Source: Candidatus Woesearchaeota archaeon
GTDB lineage: Archaea > Nanobdellota > Nanobdellia > Woesearchaeales > ARS49
DNA length: 64,000 nucleotides
Direction: 5' to 3'
Assembly: GCA_018302815.1 (NCBI GenBank)
Contig: JAGVZE010000016.1
Coordinates: 29,919 to 93,918 of the forward strand
Below, piece after piece: positions 23,844 to 32,314 of the stretch; within the stretch, counting starts at the first letter, position 1; every line of letters begins with the position of its first letter. The position numbers and the translations under genes are program-made. The notes under the pieces were generated by a model. The model did not search any database. It was not told where the DNA came from and was given only the letters and a program-made list of their open reading frames with translations.

Positions 23844-23880
23844 TCAATGCGTTTCTACAAAAAAGCCGCCGGCGCGGGGA
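23784..23880 (+). repeat. 97-bp direct repeat, copy 2
   Basis: Identical to 22971-23067; see that entry. The homology resumes downstream (23944-24037 against 23076-23168) with few differences. Confidence 0.85.
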
Positions 23881-24034
23881 GCCGGCATACCTGATTAGCC
23901 CACGCCGGCTTAGTTTTTTTTCTTTTTCTTCTCTTAAAAAACTCATCGACGACAAAGTTGGAAACTTCATCAATCGAATTGGAAGAATTACAGAATTAAC
24001 GCTGAATGTTGAAAACCGCGAGGTAGCGCTATGA
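23840..24034 (+). CDS. Short array ORF containing hairpin element
   Basis: 64 codons, MINAFLQKSRRRGEPAYLIS to NVENREVAL, ATGA-coupled on both sides. The end KKLIDDKVGNFINRIGRI matches the ends of the 22105, 34103 and 38797 ORFs (KELIDDK(I/V)G). The centre is the hairpin 23868-23930. A coding role is uncertain. Confidence 0.4.
   Translation: MINAFLQKSRRRGEPAYLISPRRLSFFSFSSLKKLIDDKVGNFINRIGRITELTLNVENREVAL
23868..23930 (+). terminator. Hairpin with long U-run inside the array (short element variant)
   Basis: GCCGGCG (23868-23874) pairs with CGCCGGC (23903-23909), followed by TTAG and a long T-rich run. Occupies the same place relative to LIDDK as elements E, F and G but lacks their inner helices. 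Deleted in the neighbouring copy at 23067. Probable attenuator/terminator. Confidence 0.55.
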
Positions 24035-24921
24035 GCGAAAACGAATTCTACGCGGAATTTGAATCTGAAGACACGCAAAAACAGCAGCCGCTTCCTGAAA
24101 AACTGTTCGGAAAGAAGCAGAATTACACGCCAGTACACAAATTCCGAGGCTACTGCGGAGGATACACAGCACTAGCTGACGATGGAACTCTTGTATTTGT
24201 CAAACGATTCGACTCATGCAATAAAAAATATCGAGACGCGATATACCTAAACGAAGCAAGATTCATACCCTTGCTCGCCAAAGAAGGAATAACGCCCAAA
24301 CTTCTTGACCAAGGACTCTACGAGCCACTCATCATACAACCATTCATAGAAGGACAAAACTTAGAGGACCACATCAGTCACAACGAATTACCATCTTCTT
24401 CAAAAACGCGGGAAATAGCAATACCTCTATTCAAAACAGCTCAAAAAATGCATGATCACCACATCACACACCGAGACCTGAAGTCGGCGAACATCATCAT
24501 ACCACACACTGGCAACTCTCCCAACTACAAAAAGCCATACATAATCGACTTTGGTTTTGCAAAACGAACAGGAGAACTTGACCATCTTAGCGACTTATTC
24601 GGAACACTCAACTATCAAGCCCCTGAACAAATGATGGGCGGCACTGTCGACAACCGCACAGACATCTACGCAGGCGGCATAATTCTTCACGAAATACTCA
24701 CCGGCGATGTGCCGTTCAACATCTCAAATAGACCACAACTTTACAGAGCTAAACGAAAAGGACCGATCAAACTGGAAATTGAAGATGAACGAATCGCACA
24801 GGCGCTAAGCAAAGCGACAGAACCTGACCCGCAAAAAAGACACCAAAGCTTCAACGAATTCATCGAAGCGATGCAAAAGCGCAAATTCTGGGGATGGCTA
24901 GCGCCAAAGGTGGGACTATGA
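24031..24921 (+). CDS. Hanks-type Ser/Thr protein kinase
   Basis: 296 residues. VFVKRF (catalytic Lys, about residue 54), IIQPFIEGQNLEDHI hinge, HRDLKSANIII catalytic loop (about 150-160), DFGFAKR metal site, GTLNYQAPEQMMGG activation/APE segment and DIYAGGIILHEILTGDVPF. No glycine-rich loop of textbook form (FRGYCGGYTAL). No TM, so a soluble kinase. It begins MSENEFYAEF, not the MSDERLR unit. ATGA-coupled to its neighbours, implying co-expression with array proteins, which are plausible substrates (inference). Confidence 0.9.
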   Translation: MSENEFYAEFESEDTQKQQPLPEKLFGKKQNYTPVHKFRGYCGGYTALADDGTLVFVKRFDSCNKKYRDAIYLNEARFIPLLAKEGITPKLLDQGLYEPLIIQPFIEGQNLEDHISHNELPSSSKTREIAIPLFKTAQKMHDHHITHRDLKSANIIIPHTGNSPNYKKPYIIDFGFAKRTGELDHLSDLFGTLNYQAPEQMMGGTVDNRTDIYAGGIILHEILTGDVPFNISNRPQLYRAKRKGPIKLEIEDERIAQALSKATEPDPQKRHQSFNEFIEAMQKRKFWGWLAPKVGL

Positions 24922-25826
24922 GCACCGAACCCACTCTTGTGCTGATTCCGCACATAGATTTTCCAAACGATCCAAGCACTCTTGAATTATTGACAGAACA
25001 ACAAGAACATTACTTCGGACGAACCGACACGTACCAACCGTTGGAAAGACTCGAAGGTCTTTGCGGAAGCTACAAAGCGAAAAACCACGCTGAAGAACCA
25101 GTATTCCTCAAAGCGTTCGATAACACAGAAGTCGATCAACCACTATTAAGAGATATGTACGCACGAGAGTTAAGAGCCGCGCAAGACATGGCGCCACTGG
25201 GAATCATGCTCCCGATCAAAGACACAGGAAGAGAACACGTATTCATCGTACAAGAATTCATACCTGGAAGAACGCTATCCGACTACATCACCATAGGAGG
25301 AGCGGTTGAAGCCGACCACGCCCGCAAAATCATCACGCCAATAGCCAACACCATGAAATTAACCCACTCGAAAGGATACATACATAGAGACCTAAAGCCA
25401 GACAACATAATGTACCGCGCAGGCGACTTCAAACTTGAGCACCCAATAATCCTCGACTGGGGATTCGCATGCAGAGAATCAGAACTGCAAATGATCGACC
25501 ACTGCGTAGGAACCCCAAAATACGCCGCGCCAGAACAGTTCAAGCCGTACGGAATAGCCGATGAAAGAAGCGACATCTACTCACTTGGAATCTTGTTATA
25601 CAAACTACTCACAGGAACATACCCCTATAAAGAAGAATCAAAAGGCTCGGACTTTGTGCGCCAAAAAGAATACGCACACAACCCTTTGCTAAAAAACAAC
25701 TTTGCAGACGCAAGACTATCACTAATCACGCTCAAAATGACCCAGCCCGCGAAAAGCGACAGGCACCAAACAATCGATGAACTGCTAGAAGACTTGAACA
25801 TGACAAGGATGGTGGCGGCAAGATGA
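24918..25826 (+). CDS. Hanks-type Ser/Thr protein kinase, DWG variant
   Basis: 302 residues from ATG 24918 (ATGA overlap). VFLKAF lysine, VQEFIPGRTLSDYI, HRDLKPDNIMY catalytic loop, DWGFA in place of DFG, GTPKYAAPEQFKPYG and DIYSLGILLYKLLTGTYPY. Paralogue of 24031. It ends ELLEDLNMTRMVAAR; the same tail survives as a relic at 27198-27254. Soluble. DWG is a tolerated DFG substitution, so activity is likely. Confidence 0.9.
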   Translation: MSTEPTLVLIPHIDFPNDPSTLELLTEQQEHYFGRTDTYQPLERLEGLCGSYKAKNHAEEPVFLKAFDNTEVDQPLLRDMYARELRAAQDMAPLGIMLPIKDTGREHVFIVQEFIPGRTLSDYITIGGAVEADHARKIITPIANTMKLTHSKGYIHRDLKPDNIMYRAGDFKLEHPIILDWGFACRESELQMIDHCVGTPKYAAPEQFKPYGIADERSDIYSLGILLYKLLTGTYPYKEESKGSDFVRQKEYAHNPLLKNNFADARLSLITLKMTQPAKSDRHQTIDELLEDLNMTRMVAAR

Positions 25827-26650
25827 GCGAAAAAGACAACTATTTTGGAAAAAAGAATAACGATTTGGAAGAATACATTCAACTGTTCGACAAACTTAAC
25901 CCTGCTGGGCCCGTTGACTTCAAATCACTGCTTAACACATACACGAGAGACCGACCACCTAGTTTCGATGCATTCGAGAAAATAGACCTGGTTGAAAAGT
26001 TCGACAAAGGACCGTGCCCTGTTCCCGATAATTCGAGGAAGGCGTTAAAGGTTGCTAACATGATACGCCGCGCGTTCAGAAAAATGCTTGAGACATATGT
26101 CCCTCTTTCGGAATACGATCTTACTTTGCCGTTAAAGGTCGTGAGTGTTGGATGCGGGTCGAGCGTAGAAGCGTTCGCTTTAAGCGGATACTTTGGACGA
26201 AAGCTATATGGTTCTAACTCTCTTGATGTCCACTTCACAGGAATAGATTCAGATGAAAAAATGGTTGAATTGGCAAGACGAAATCACACCACGATTCGAT
26301 TCACAAATTATGAATTAGAACCATGGCCAAACTACACATTCATACACGCAGATGCAAGAGAAGTCAGGCCAGAATGCGACATACTCCTTGCGCGTCACCC
26401 GAATATCATCCAACTGCCGTTCGTATGGGAAGAGATTTTTGAAAACAACGGCCTCAAACAAGGCGGACTCCTCATCTCAACAGAATACAGCGAATGGGAA
26501 TATAAAAACTGTTTGGAGCCTGCGCTTCGCAGAACAGGATACGAAATCAAGCACGGCGGGCCGAACATTCACGCAATAACATTTGAAAGCATAAACGGCG
26601 ACAGAAACTCCGCATTCGATAAAATGGTAATAGTTGCGAGGAAAAAATGA
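25823..26650 (+). CDS. SAM-dependent methyltransferase-like protein
   Basis: 275 residues. Class I Rossmann pattern: LKVVSVGCGSSVEAFAL (motif I, about 98-114), VHFTGIDSDEKMVELAR (motif II, acidic Asp for SAM ribose), FIHADAREV (motif III) and ECDILLARHPNI. N-terminal ~90 residues unassigned. ATGA-coupled to a kinase upstream and a type I protein downstream. Substrate unknown; modification of array proteins is one possibility. Confidence 0.65.
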   Translation: MSEKDNYFGKKNNDLEEYIQLFDKLNPAGPVDFKSLLNTYTRDRPPSFDAFEKIDLVEKFDKGPCPVPDNSRKALKVANMIRRAFRKMLETYVPLSEYDLTLPLKVVSVGCGSSVEAFALSGYFGRKLYGSNSLDVHFTGIDSDEKMVELARRNHTTIRFTNYELEPWPNYTFIHADAREVRPECDILLARHPNIIQLPFVWEEIFENNGLKQGGLLISTEYSEWEYKNCLEPALRRTGYEIKHGGPNIHAITFESINGDRNSAFDKMVIVARKK

Positions 26651-27201
26651 GCGACGAACAACTACGCGAATTTGAACGCAGATGGAAAGAAACAGGAGCT
26701 GGCGAAGATAGGCAGCGTTACTCTCAATCGCTCAAACGAGCAGCAGATCATGAAACACTCGTGCGCCTTTACTCGCCAATGCTCGAAGAAGGGTTCACAC
26801 CGCAGCTGCGAACAGAGTATTTTTCATATTCGCCCATTCAAGAGCAAGATAAGCCGAATCTTGAGCACGTGCTTTCCCACTACACAGAACATCTCTGGCT
26901 CTTTGGAACCGCGCTCATGATGGATTCATACAACGTTATCAGACTCGCAGGGCGTGAAAGGCAAACAACCGAATACGGAGCTATCGATGGTGTCAGAGCA
27001 ATCATCGAACACGAACGATACCTTCTAGCTCCGTTCGGTCCGGATGCAAATGTCACAACGCAAAGCCACCCCACACCAATCGAAGGAAACCTGCCCACGC
27101 GCATCGTACACGGCATACTAAACTGCACCAGATTCGAAATCATACTCGCCCACGAACCATTCGCAGGAAACCCTGCAGCACTACGGGTGAGAGTGAAATG
27201 A
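26647..27201 (+). CDS. Array protein, type I
   Basis: 184 residues, MSDEQLREFERRWKETGAGE. Closest relative is 21527: RLYSPMLEEGFTPQLRTEYF, SPIQEQDKPNLEHVL, LWLFGTALM and NPAALRVRVK against NPTKLRVRLR. ATGA on both sides; downstream it couples to an 18-codon relic. No known domain. Confidence 0.7.
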   Translation: MSDEQLREFERRWKETGAGEDRQRYSQSLKRAADHETLVRLYSPMLEEGFTPQLRTEYFSYSPIQEQDKPNLEHVLSHYTEHLWLFGTALMMDSYNVIRLAGRERQTTEYGAIDGVRAIIEHERYLLAPFGPDANVTTQSHPTPIEGNLPTRIVHGILNCTRFEIILAHEPFAGNPAALRVRVK

Positions 27202-27254
27202 GCTACGAATTACTAGACGACTTGAAAATGACAAGGATGGTGAATCTAAAATGA
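27198..27254 (+). pseudogene. 18-codon relic of a kinase gene
   Basis: MSYELLDDLKMTRMVNLK then TGA, with ATGA overlaps at both ends. SYELLDDLKMTRMV matches the last residues of the 24918 kinase (DELLEDLNMTRMV). A start codon was therefore joined to a kinase 3' end by internal deletion, keeping the translational relay to 27251. Confidence 0.7.
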
Positions 27255-27913
27255 CAGACGCACGAAGACGAAAACTTGAAAGAGAAGCAGCACAAGGAGA
27301 TTTGAGCGCGCGAATAAGGCTCGGATACGAACATTTGAGAACAGGAACCATAGAAGATATACTCCCAATCATACACGAAACATACCGCGCGGGAAATGCG
27401 CCTGCTGAAGCCACAGAACTTGGCAAGCAAACCGCGCTCGCGTATGCAAATCGAGAAGACATACGAACCGCGCTTGAAATAGCAGAAGCCACGCTCGCGC
27501 ATTGCACAGACCCGCAATTCGCAAAAACTGCGCAGGAATGGAGAGAACTAATCGCACTAGAAGAGCGCAGGAGAATTCTTGAATTAACATACAGTAGAGA
27601 GTTGCTCGGCAGACTAAACAACCCTGAGCCATTGCAAAATCAGAACACGATACACGAATATTTAGCAAATAGACACCAGATTCGCAACGGACTGGAATTA
27701 AATCAAGAATCGCTCATACTGCCCAAACACGAATATCTGCGTGGGCTGATAACACCAATCGAACGCCAATCCCGCGACAGAATCCAAGAGCTGTCAACGC
27801 AAATAATTCCCGTGGATCGTGATCGGTACAAACTCTCTTCGCTGCTGAAAAAAGTAAACGTGCAAAACCACATTCAAACACTATCAAACATTCTGGAGCG
27901 ACCGAGAATATGA
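27251..27913 (+). CDS. Array protein, helical
   Basis: 220 residues, MTDARRRKLEREAAQGDLSA. The N-terminal unit is a TPR/Sel1-like run (ARIRLGYEHLRTGTIEDILP, AEATELGKQTALAYANREDI). Remainder helical, ending LSNILERPRI. Related in its opening to 27910. No known domain; cytoplasmic. Confidence 0.65.
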   Translation: MTDARRRKLEREAAQGDLSARIRLGYEHLRTGTIEDILPIIHETYRAGNAPAEATELGKQTALAYANREDIRTALEIAEATLAHCTDPQFAKTAQEWRELIALEERRRILELTYSRELLGRLNNPEPLQNQNTIHEYLANRHQIRNGLELNQESLILPKHEYLRGLITPIERQSRDRIQELSTQIIPVDRDRYKLSSLLKKVNVQNHIQTLSNILERPRI

Positions 27914-28482
27914 CTGACGAACTTATACGAAAGCTTGAAAGAGAACTTGCGCGCGATGCGTCTGTAGCGCCGCAGTTAGTGCAGGCGTACGTTCGATCAG
28001 GCAGAATGGAAGAAGCGCTCCACTGCGCGAGCGAATCTGAAATTTGGCAGGCTAAAGCGAACTATCTCAACGGACTTGGCTGCCCTGAAAGAGACGTTCA
28101 AACGCTCTATAAAATCACGGACTGTATCCTGACCGCAAGACTCACACCGCATCTTAACCGCCAAATAAGCGAAATTTCTCAAAAAGGACTTCGAGGCATT
28201 TGGAACAAAGTTAGGAAAATACCCGCTCAGAAAAAATACACAATATACGCGCAAGCAGAACGAACACCTGAAGGAACATTCAAACCGCCATTCGAATATC
28301 TGGCGCGAATCCACAACGGCCAACAATTCTTCACACTGCTCCAAATACTCAAAGAAGAAACAGAATTCAGCGTACGCCAAACAGAAACATTCGAAGAAAA
28401 AGGATGCGCATTCACAATCGACAAACTGCCAGTAAAGCTAGAATTCACATACGACGTCATGACAGACTGGCTGAGGCTCTAA
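27910..28482 (+). CDS. Array protein, MTDELIRKLERELARD type
   Basis: 190 residues. TPR-like start (LVQAYVRSGRMEEALHCASE), then a body with KIPAQKKYTIYAQAERTPEG and LEFTYDVMTDWLRL. ATGA overlap at its start; one-base gap before 28484 at its end, one of the few uncoupled junctions. Function unknown. Confidence 0.65.
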   Translation: MTDELIRKLERELARDASVAPQLVQAYVRSGRMEEALHCASESEIWQAKANYLNGLGCPERDVQTLYKITDCILTARLTPHLNRQISEISQKGLRGIWNKVRKIPAQKKYTIYAQAERTPEGTFKPPFEYLARIHNGQQFFTLLQILKEETEFSVRQTETFEEKGCAFTIDKLPVKLEFTYDVMTDWLRL

Positions 28483-28483
28483 G

Positions 28484-29503
28484 ATGAGCGACGCTGAACG
28501 AAGACAAAAAGAGAGGAATGCGTTGAGAAGCGGAAGCATTGATGATATTTTGGCCGCGATGCGAATTGACATTCGAGCGGGCTGCATCCCTGAAGCTGTT
28601 GATAAAGCCAGACGGGCGCTCTTTTTGGATTCAAGCAGGCAGGAAGCGCGAGACGTCATCAAGAAAACCGACCCGTACGCGTGGACGGGACTGTTGATCG
28701 GAAACAGTATCAATAAAATACAAGTCATAGAACCAGGCGGTGAACCAACAGACTTCATCCTCACTCCATACCTGCCCATCCAAAACAATCAATGGTATCC
28801 GCTCTCTGCAGTGCACATCAATAATAAACTCTACATAATCCTGGACAGACAAGAGGATGGTCCTTTTGATCTTGAAAAGCAATACCAGCACTACCTCACC
28901 ATAACTCCAAAAGGCATCACCTGCGATCCGTTCAGTATAAGCCCGAGCGAACGCCAATCAAACCGGCTCGGACACGACACCGCGTTATTCTCCTACAGAG
29001 GAAAACCCGCTTTCGCGAGGCTCTCTGCTGAAGAGCAATGGTTTGATGTTTACAACCTTCTCACGGGAAAGCGGCTCGCACGCACAAACGGAGCTCCCCT
29101 TAGTTGGACAAAAAAACGGCTTATCACTTGGCTTGATACCGAAAATGAAGAATTTCAGCTTCTTACGTACGATGGAAAAAAACAAACAAGCGCTCAGACC
29201 ATCCACGACAAAGAAAACCCAACTTACGTGGAAAATCAGACGATATACCTGACTGGTCCTCTGAACACGGTTAGAGCGCACACGAGCGACACACCACAAA
29301 GACAGGTACGCGATGGCGCTATGAAACAGTTCCACCCAGAATCACGCTGGTGCATGAAACCCGAACAAAACCGCGTCACGAACCCGGACGACCTCATCAT
29401 CTCCACCCCACAAGATAACTGCGGCCAATTCATCGGCGAAGTTCCGATAACGATACTTGACATGCTGCGCGCGATCGAACAATCGCAAAGAGGCGCAAGA
29501 TGA
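28484..29503 (+). CDS. Array protein, type III (helical unit plus beta-rich body)
   Basis: 339 residues, MSDAERRQKERNALRSGSID. TPR-like N-terminus to about 60, then PYAWTGLLIG, a beta-rich body with repeated short strands (LYIILDRQ, LFSYRGKPAFARL, RLITWLDTENEEFQLLTYDG) like an irregular propeller, and the end GEVPITILDMLRAIEQSQRG. Shares its carboxy end with 29500. No catalytic signature; binding role suspected. Confidence 0.65.
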   Translation: MSDAERRQKERNALRSGSIDDILAAMRIDIRAGCIPEAVDKARRALFLDSSRQEARDVIKKTDPYAWTGLLIGNSINKIQVIEPGGEPTDFILTPYLPIQNNQWYPLSAVHINNKLYIILDRQEDGPFDLEKQYQHYLTITPKGITCDPFSISPSERQSNRLGHDTALFSYRGKPAFARLSAEEQWFDVYNLLTGKRLARTNGAPLSWTKKRLITWLDTENEEFQLLTYDGKKQTSAQTIHDKENPTYVENQTIYLTGPLNTVRAHTSDTPQRQVRDGAMKQFHPESRWCMKPEQNRVTNPDDLIISTPQDNCGQFIGEVPITILDMLRAIEQSQRGAR

Positions 29504-30451
29504 GCGACGAAAGACTGCAAGAGCTTGAACGACGCACCCTCCAATTCGCAGGGGCGGGAGAATTAGAAGCGCTTATGCGCGCACGAGAACGCGCAGGAGA
29601 TTTTGAAGGCGCCGCACTTGTTGGAAGGCAGCTGCTTGAAGGAAACGTCAACAATAATTCCGCGCGAGAAACAGTTGCGCGATACAATCCTTTGCTTTGG
29701 ACAGGATACGCCTATCAGATCCATAACAAAGATGACACTCTATATTTTTCAGAAATCGGAGCGCCCATCCAGGCAATCTACCTCCGACGGCTCCTTTCCA
29801 AATACTCTGACGTATGGAACAACCTACGCAGCATGAACTTATTTGTGACCTCGCAGGGCCTTCACATCAAAATACTTGAATGGGAAAACAGCACACGAAG
29901 AGACACTCTTTTTACTATCGGCACAGGAGAACAACACATAACGAACCTGCCCAACACTTACGCGTTCCCAGACCTTGATTCAGACAGAGTGCTGACAACT
30001 CGAACAGGCGAACCGCAAACGATTGGCACAATCATAACACCTGAAGGCAAACCATATACCGAACAGCCCCGATACATATGCGCACACCCCATCAGAATTG
30101 CGCAAAAAACACTACTCTCACATTTCACAAGCACATACTCACTGCTCGATATGCAGACCGGACAACGGCGCGAAGAACCAAGCCATGCGCAAACCATCTT
30201 CATCGAAGACAACCACATCACCCGCATCGATGCATCTCTTCCTCACAACGCAGCAACAGCACGCCACCACCAGCGTTTACCGCAAGAATCACGCATCAGG
30301 CGCCAAGGAGAACAGAGCACGAACGCTCGCAGACCTCGCATCACTGCACAATCTCCAATCAGACGGCTCGCTCACATACCTGCACGAAGTTCCAATCACA
30401 ACACTCAACGCCCTGCGCGCGATCGAACAATCGCAAAGAGGCGCAAAATGA
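29500..30451 (+). pseudogene. Array protein, type III, frameshifted
   Basis: Starts MSDERLQELERRTLQFAGAG, with PLLWTGYAYQI and a beta-rich body in frame 1 to about 30250 (NHITRIDASLPHN), after which frame 1 turns into Arg/His/Gln-rich nonsense. Frame 2 then carries ARTLADLASLHNL and HEVPITTLNALRAIEQSQRG, the normal type III end, stopping at 30451. A single indel near 30240-30265 explains this. The unshifted frame runs into the next gene and yields a misleading 614-residue ORF (29500-31344). Confidence 0.75.
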
Positions 30452-31344
30452 GCGACGAAAAACTGCGAGCGTTGGAAAGAAGATGGAACGAGAGCGGAAT
30501 GGATGAAGATTTTATCAGATATCACTCTGAAATGGAGCGCGGAGGCAGATATGACCTCATGGCAGCATGCCCAAGGAAAGTAACAGGCTATCTTGCGCGA
30601 TACGATTGGGCGCAGGGCACTGCGAACCCGCTCGCAGTCCTAATACCCGGACAGGAAGAACGGATAATCCCCACAGAACAGTCATTTGGCCACCTTCTTG
30701 ATTTAACATACGCAGATGGAGCTCTTCACATATTACACAGCAATGCAAAAGGAGTCCACATTTCCTGCATCACGCCTGAAGGCCAAATGGAACGAACCAC
30801 GACTTTTGACACAACAATAGGTCTTCGAGCGATAAATGGAGAACTCTTAACAGTTATAGGTGATTATCTAAACCAAATACTGCGCTACCATTCGATCGAA
30901 TTAACTCACCGAGGCATAATAACCCCATTGAATGAACACGAAGCGCTCGTGGTAGAGTATGATGTAGATGAACCCAATTTGCTCCAAATAGTTCGATTCG
31001 ACGGAACCCACGTACGATATCCGATTGAGGAACATGGACGTCCAAGGTTCGCGCCAACAGCGATGGTTGAGAATGGAAAAGTCATGGCAGGATATCATCA
31101 TGACAATCCATGGATATTCGAAGACGGAACGACCTCTGCGACACACGTACATCGACCTTATGAAATAGGATTTCCAGAACGCAGCAGAGCGTACCGGCAA
31201 CTTGTCGATGGACGAGTTGAACCATGCCATCAAAATGACCTTGCTAAAATCTATTCACGAACACCCGCGCCAAGAGCGCTGTTCGCGGAAATACCAAAAG
31301 AATGCCTCGAAGGACTGGTCAAAGCGTGCGGAGGGGCAAGATGA
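30448..31344 (+). CDS. Array protein, type III variant
   Basis: 298 residues from ATG 30448 (MSDEKLRALERRWNESGMDE), which overlaps the true upstream stop as ATGA. The short helical unit leads to VTGYLARYDW and a beta-rich body (LHILHSNAKGVHISC, QILRYHSIELTHRG, LLQIVRFDGTHVRYP). End: AEIPKECLEGLVKACGG. Related in style to 39935. Confidence 0.7.
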   Translation: MSDEKLRALERRWNESGMDEDFIRYHSEMERGGRYDLMAACPRKVTGYLARYDWAQGTANPLAVLIPGQEERIIPTEQSFGHLLDLTYADGALHILHSNAKGVHISCITPEGQMERTTTFDTTIGLRAINGELLTVIGDYLNQILRYHSIELTHRGIITPLNEHEALVVEYDVDEPNLLQIVRFDGTHVRYPIEEHGRPRFAPTAMVENGKVMAGYHHDNPWIFEDGTTSATHVHRPYEIGFPERSRAYRQLVDGRVEPCHQNDLAKIYSRTPAPRALFAEIPKECLEGLVKACGGAR

Positions 31345-32288
31345 GCGACACTGAACTTCGTGAACTTGAGCGTGACCCGGAAAAAGACGTATCCGCAATG
31401 CGCGCCCTTGCAAGAGCGCAGGAACGAGCAGGGCAAAAAGAAAAAGCAGACGCCACCCTCGAACGACTCGTCGCGCAAGCACGCGTCGTGCTACAAATCG
31501 ACCCGCACAGGCATTGTGAACGCGCGCTCATAGCAGAACTGAACCCTTACGCGTGGACAGGATTCATCGACATAGCAAGATATAACGATCGCGTCGAATT
31601 GCGCGTACACGAAAGAACAGCCGAACCCACTCTTGTTCGCTCAATTGCGACCAAAGGGCAAGCGTACGTCTTGTCATGCGGCAAAAACTTCTACATCTGC
31701 GATAACGAAAAATACATTTGTTTGGGAGAAGAACAAAGAATAACAGAACCATATAATGCTATTCCAGTCACATCAATCGATAGGTTCGCATGGGCAGATG
31801 CTTATCCAAGCCACGACACGCGTAAAATCAATGCAGGACTGCTCGGCACATGGATCGGAGGCGACTCACCGCTTCGCGTACTTGACTACCTGCGCTACGT
31901 AAGCGTTTTCCATGCAGAAGGACGAACAATTCTAAATATCACGAGCAGCAACACTCGACCAAGCGTTGATCTCACAGGCAACGTAGTCATCGTCGACCAA
32001 GCAATCTGGCATCCGGAAGGCCCACGATGGGCAGACTATTATGGCAACGCCCAACGCGATTCGACCAATTATACTCACGCCAGAACGCCGCTCGCAGTCC
32101 CTTGCGCGACACGCCTCGCACTAAATGAGAACCGCTCGCAAAACTCCGCAAGCCTTGCAAGCGTACACGACCACACAGGACAGACAATCCTGGTTGAAGC
32201 GCCAATCACCATCATAGAAAAACTACGCGCGCTGCCTGAACACTTCGCGCCAAAACGCAATGGGCTATTGAGGTGGGAGACGATATGA
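31341..32288 (+). CDS. Array protein, type III
   Basis: 315 residues from ATG 31341 (ATGA). MSDTELRELERDPEKDVSAM, TPR-like AQERAGQKEKADATLERLVA, then NPYAWTGFIDIARYND, beta-rich body, end LVEAPITIIEKLRALPEHFA. Body differs from other type III members almost throughout. Followed by a 9-codon relic ORF. Confidence 0.7.
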   Translation: MSDTELRELERDPEKDVSAMRALARAQERAGQKEKADATLERLVAQARVVLQIDPHRHCERALIAELNPYAWTGFIDIARYNDRVELRVHERTAEPTLVRSIATKGQAYVLSCGKNFYICDNEKYICLGEEQRITEPYNAIPVTSIDRFAWADAYPSHDTRKINAGLLGTWIGGDSPLRVLDYLRYVSVFHAEGRTILNITSSNTRPSVDLTGNVVIVDQAIWHPEGPRWADYYGNAQRDSTNYTHARTPLAVPCATRLALNENRSQNSASLASVHDHTGQTILVEAPITIIEKLRALPEHFAPKRNGLLRWETI

Positions 32289-32314
32289 TACTGATAGTAA
32301 GAGGCATTAAATGA
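32285..32314 (+). pseudogene. 9-codon relic ORF joining two array genes
   Basis: MILIVRGIK then TGA, with ATGA overlaps on both sides (32285-32288 and 32311-32314). Too short to be a functional protein; like 27198-27254 it looks like the scar of a deleted gene that keeps the stop/start relay. Confidence 0.5.
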
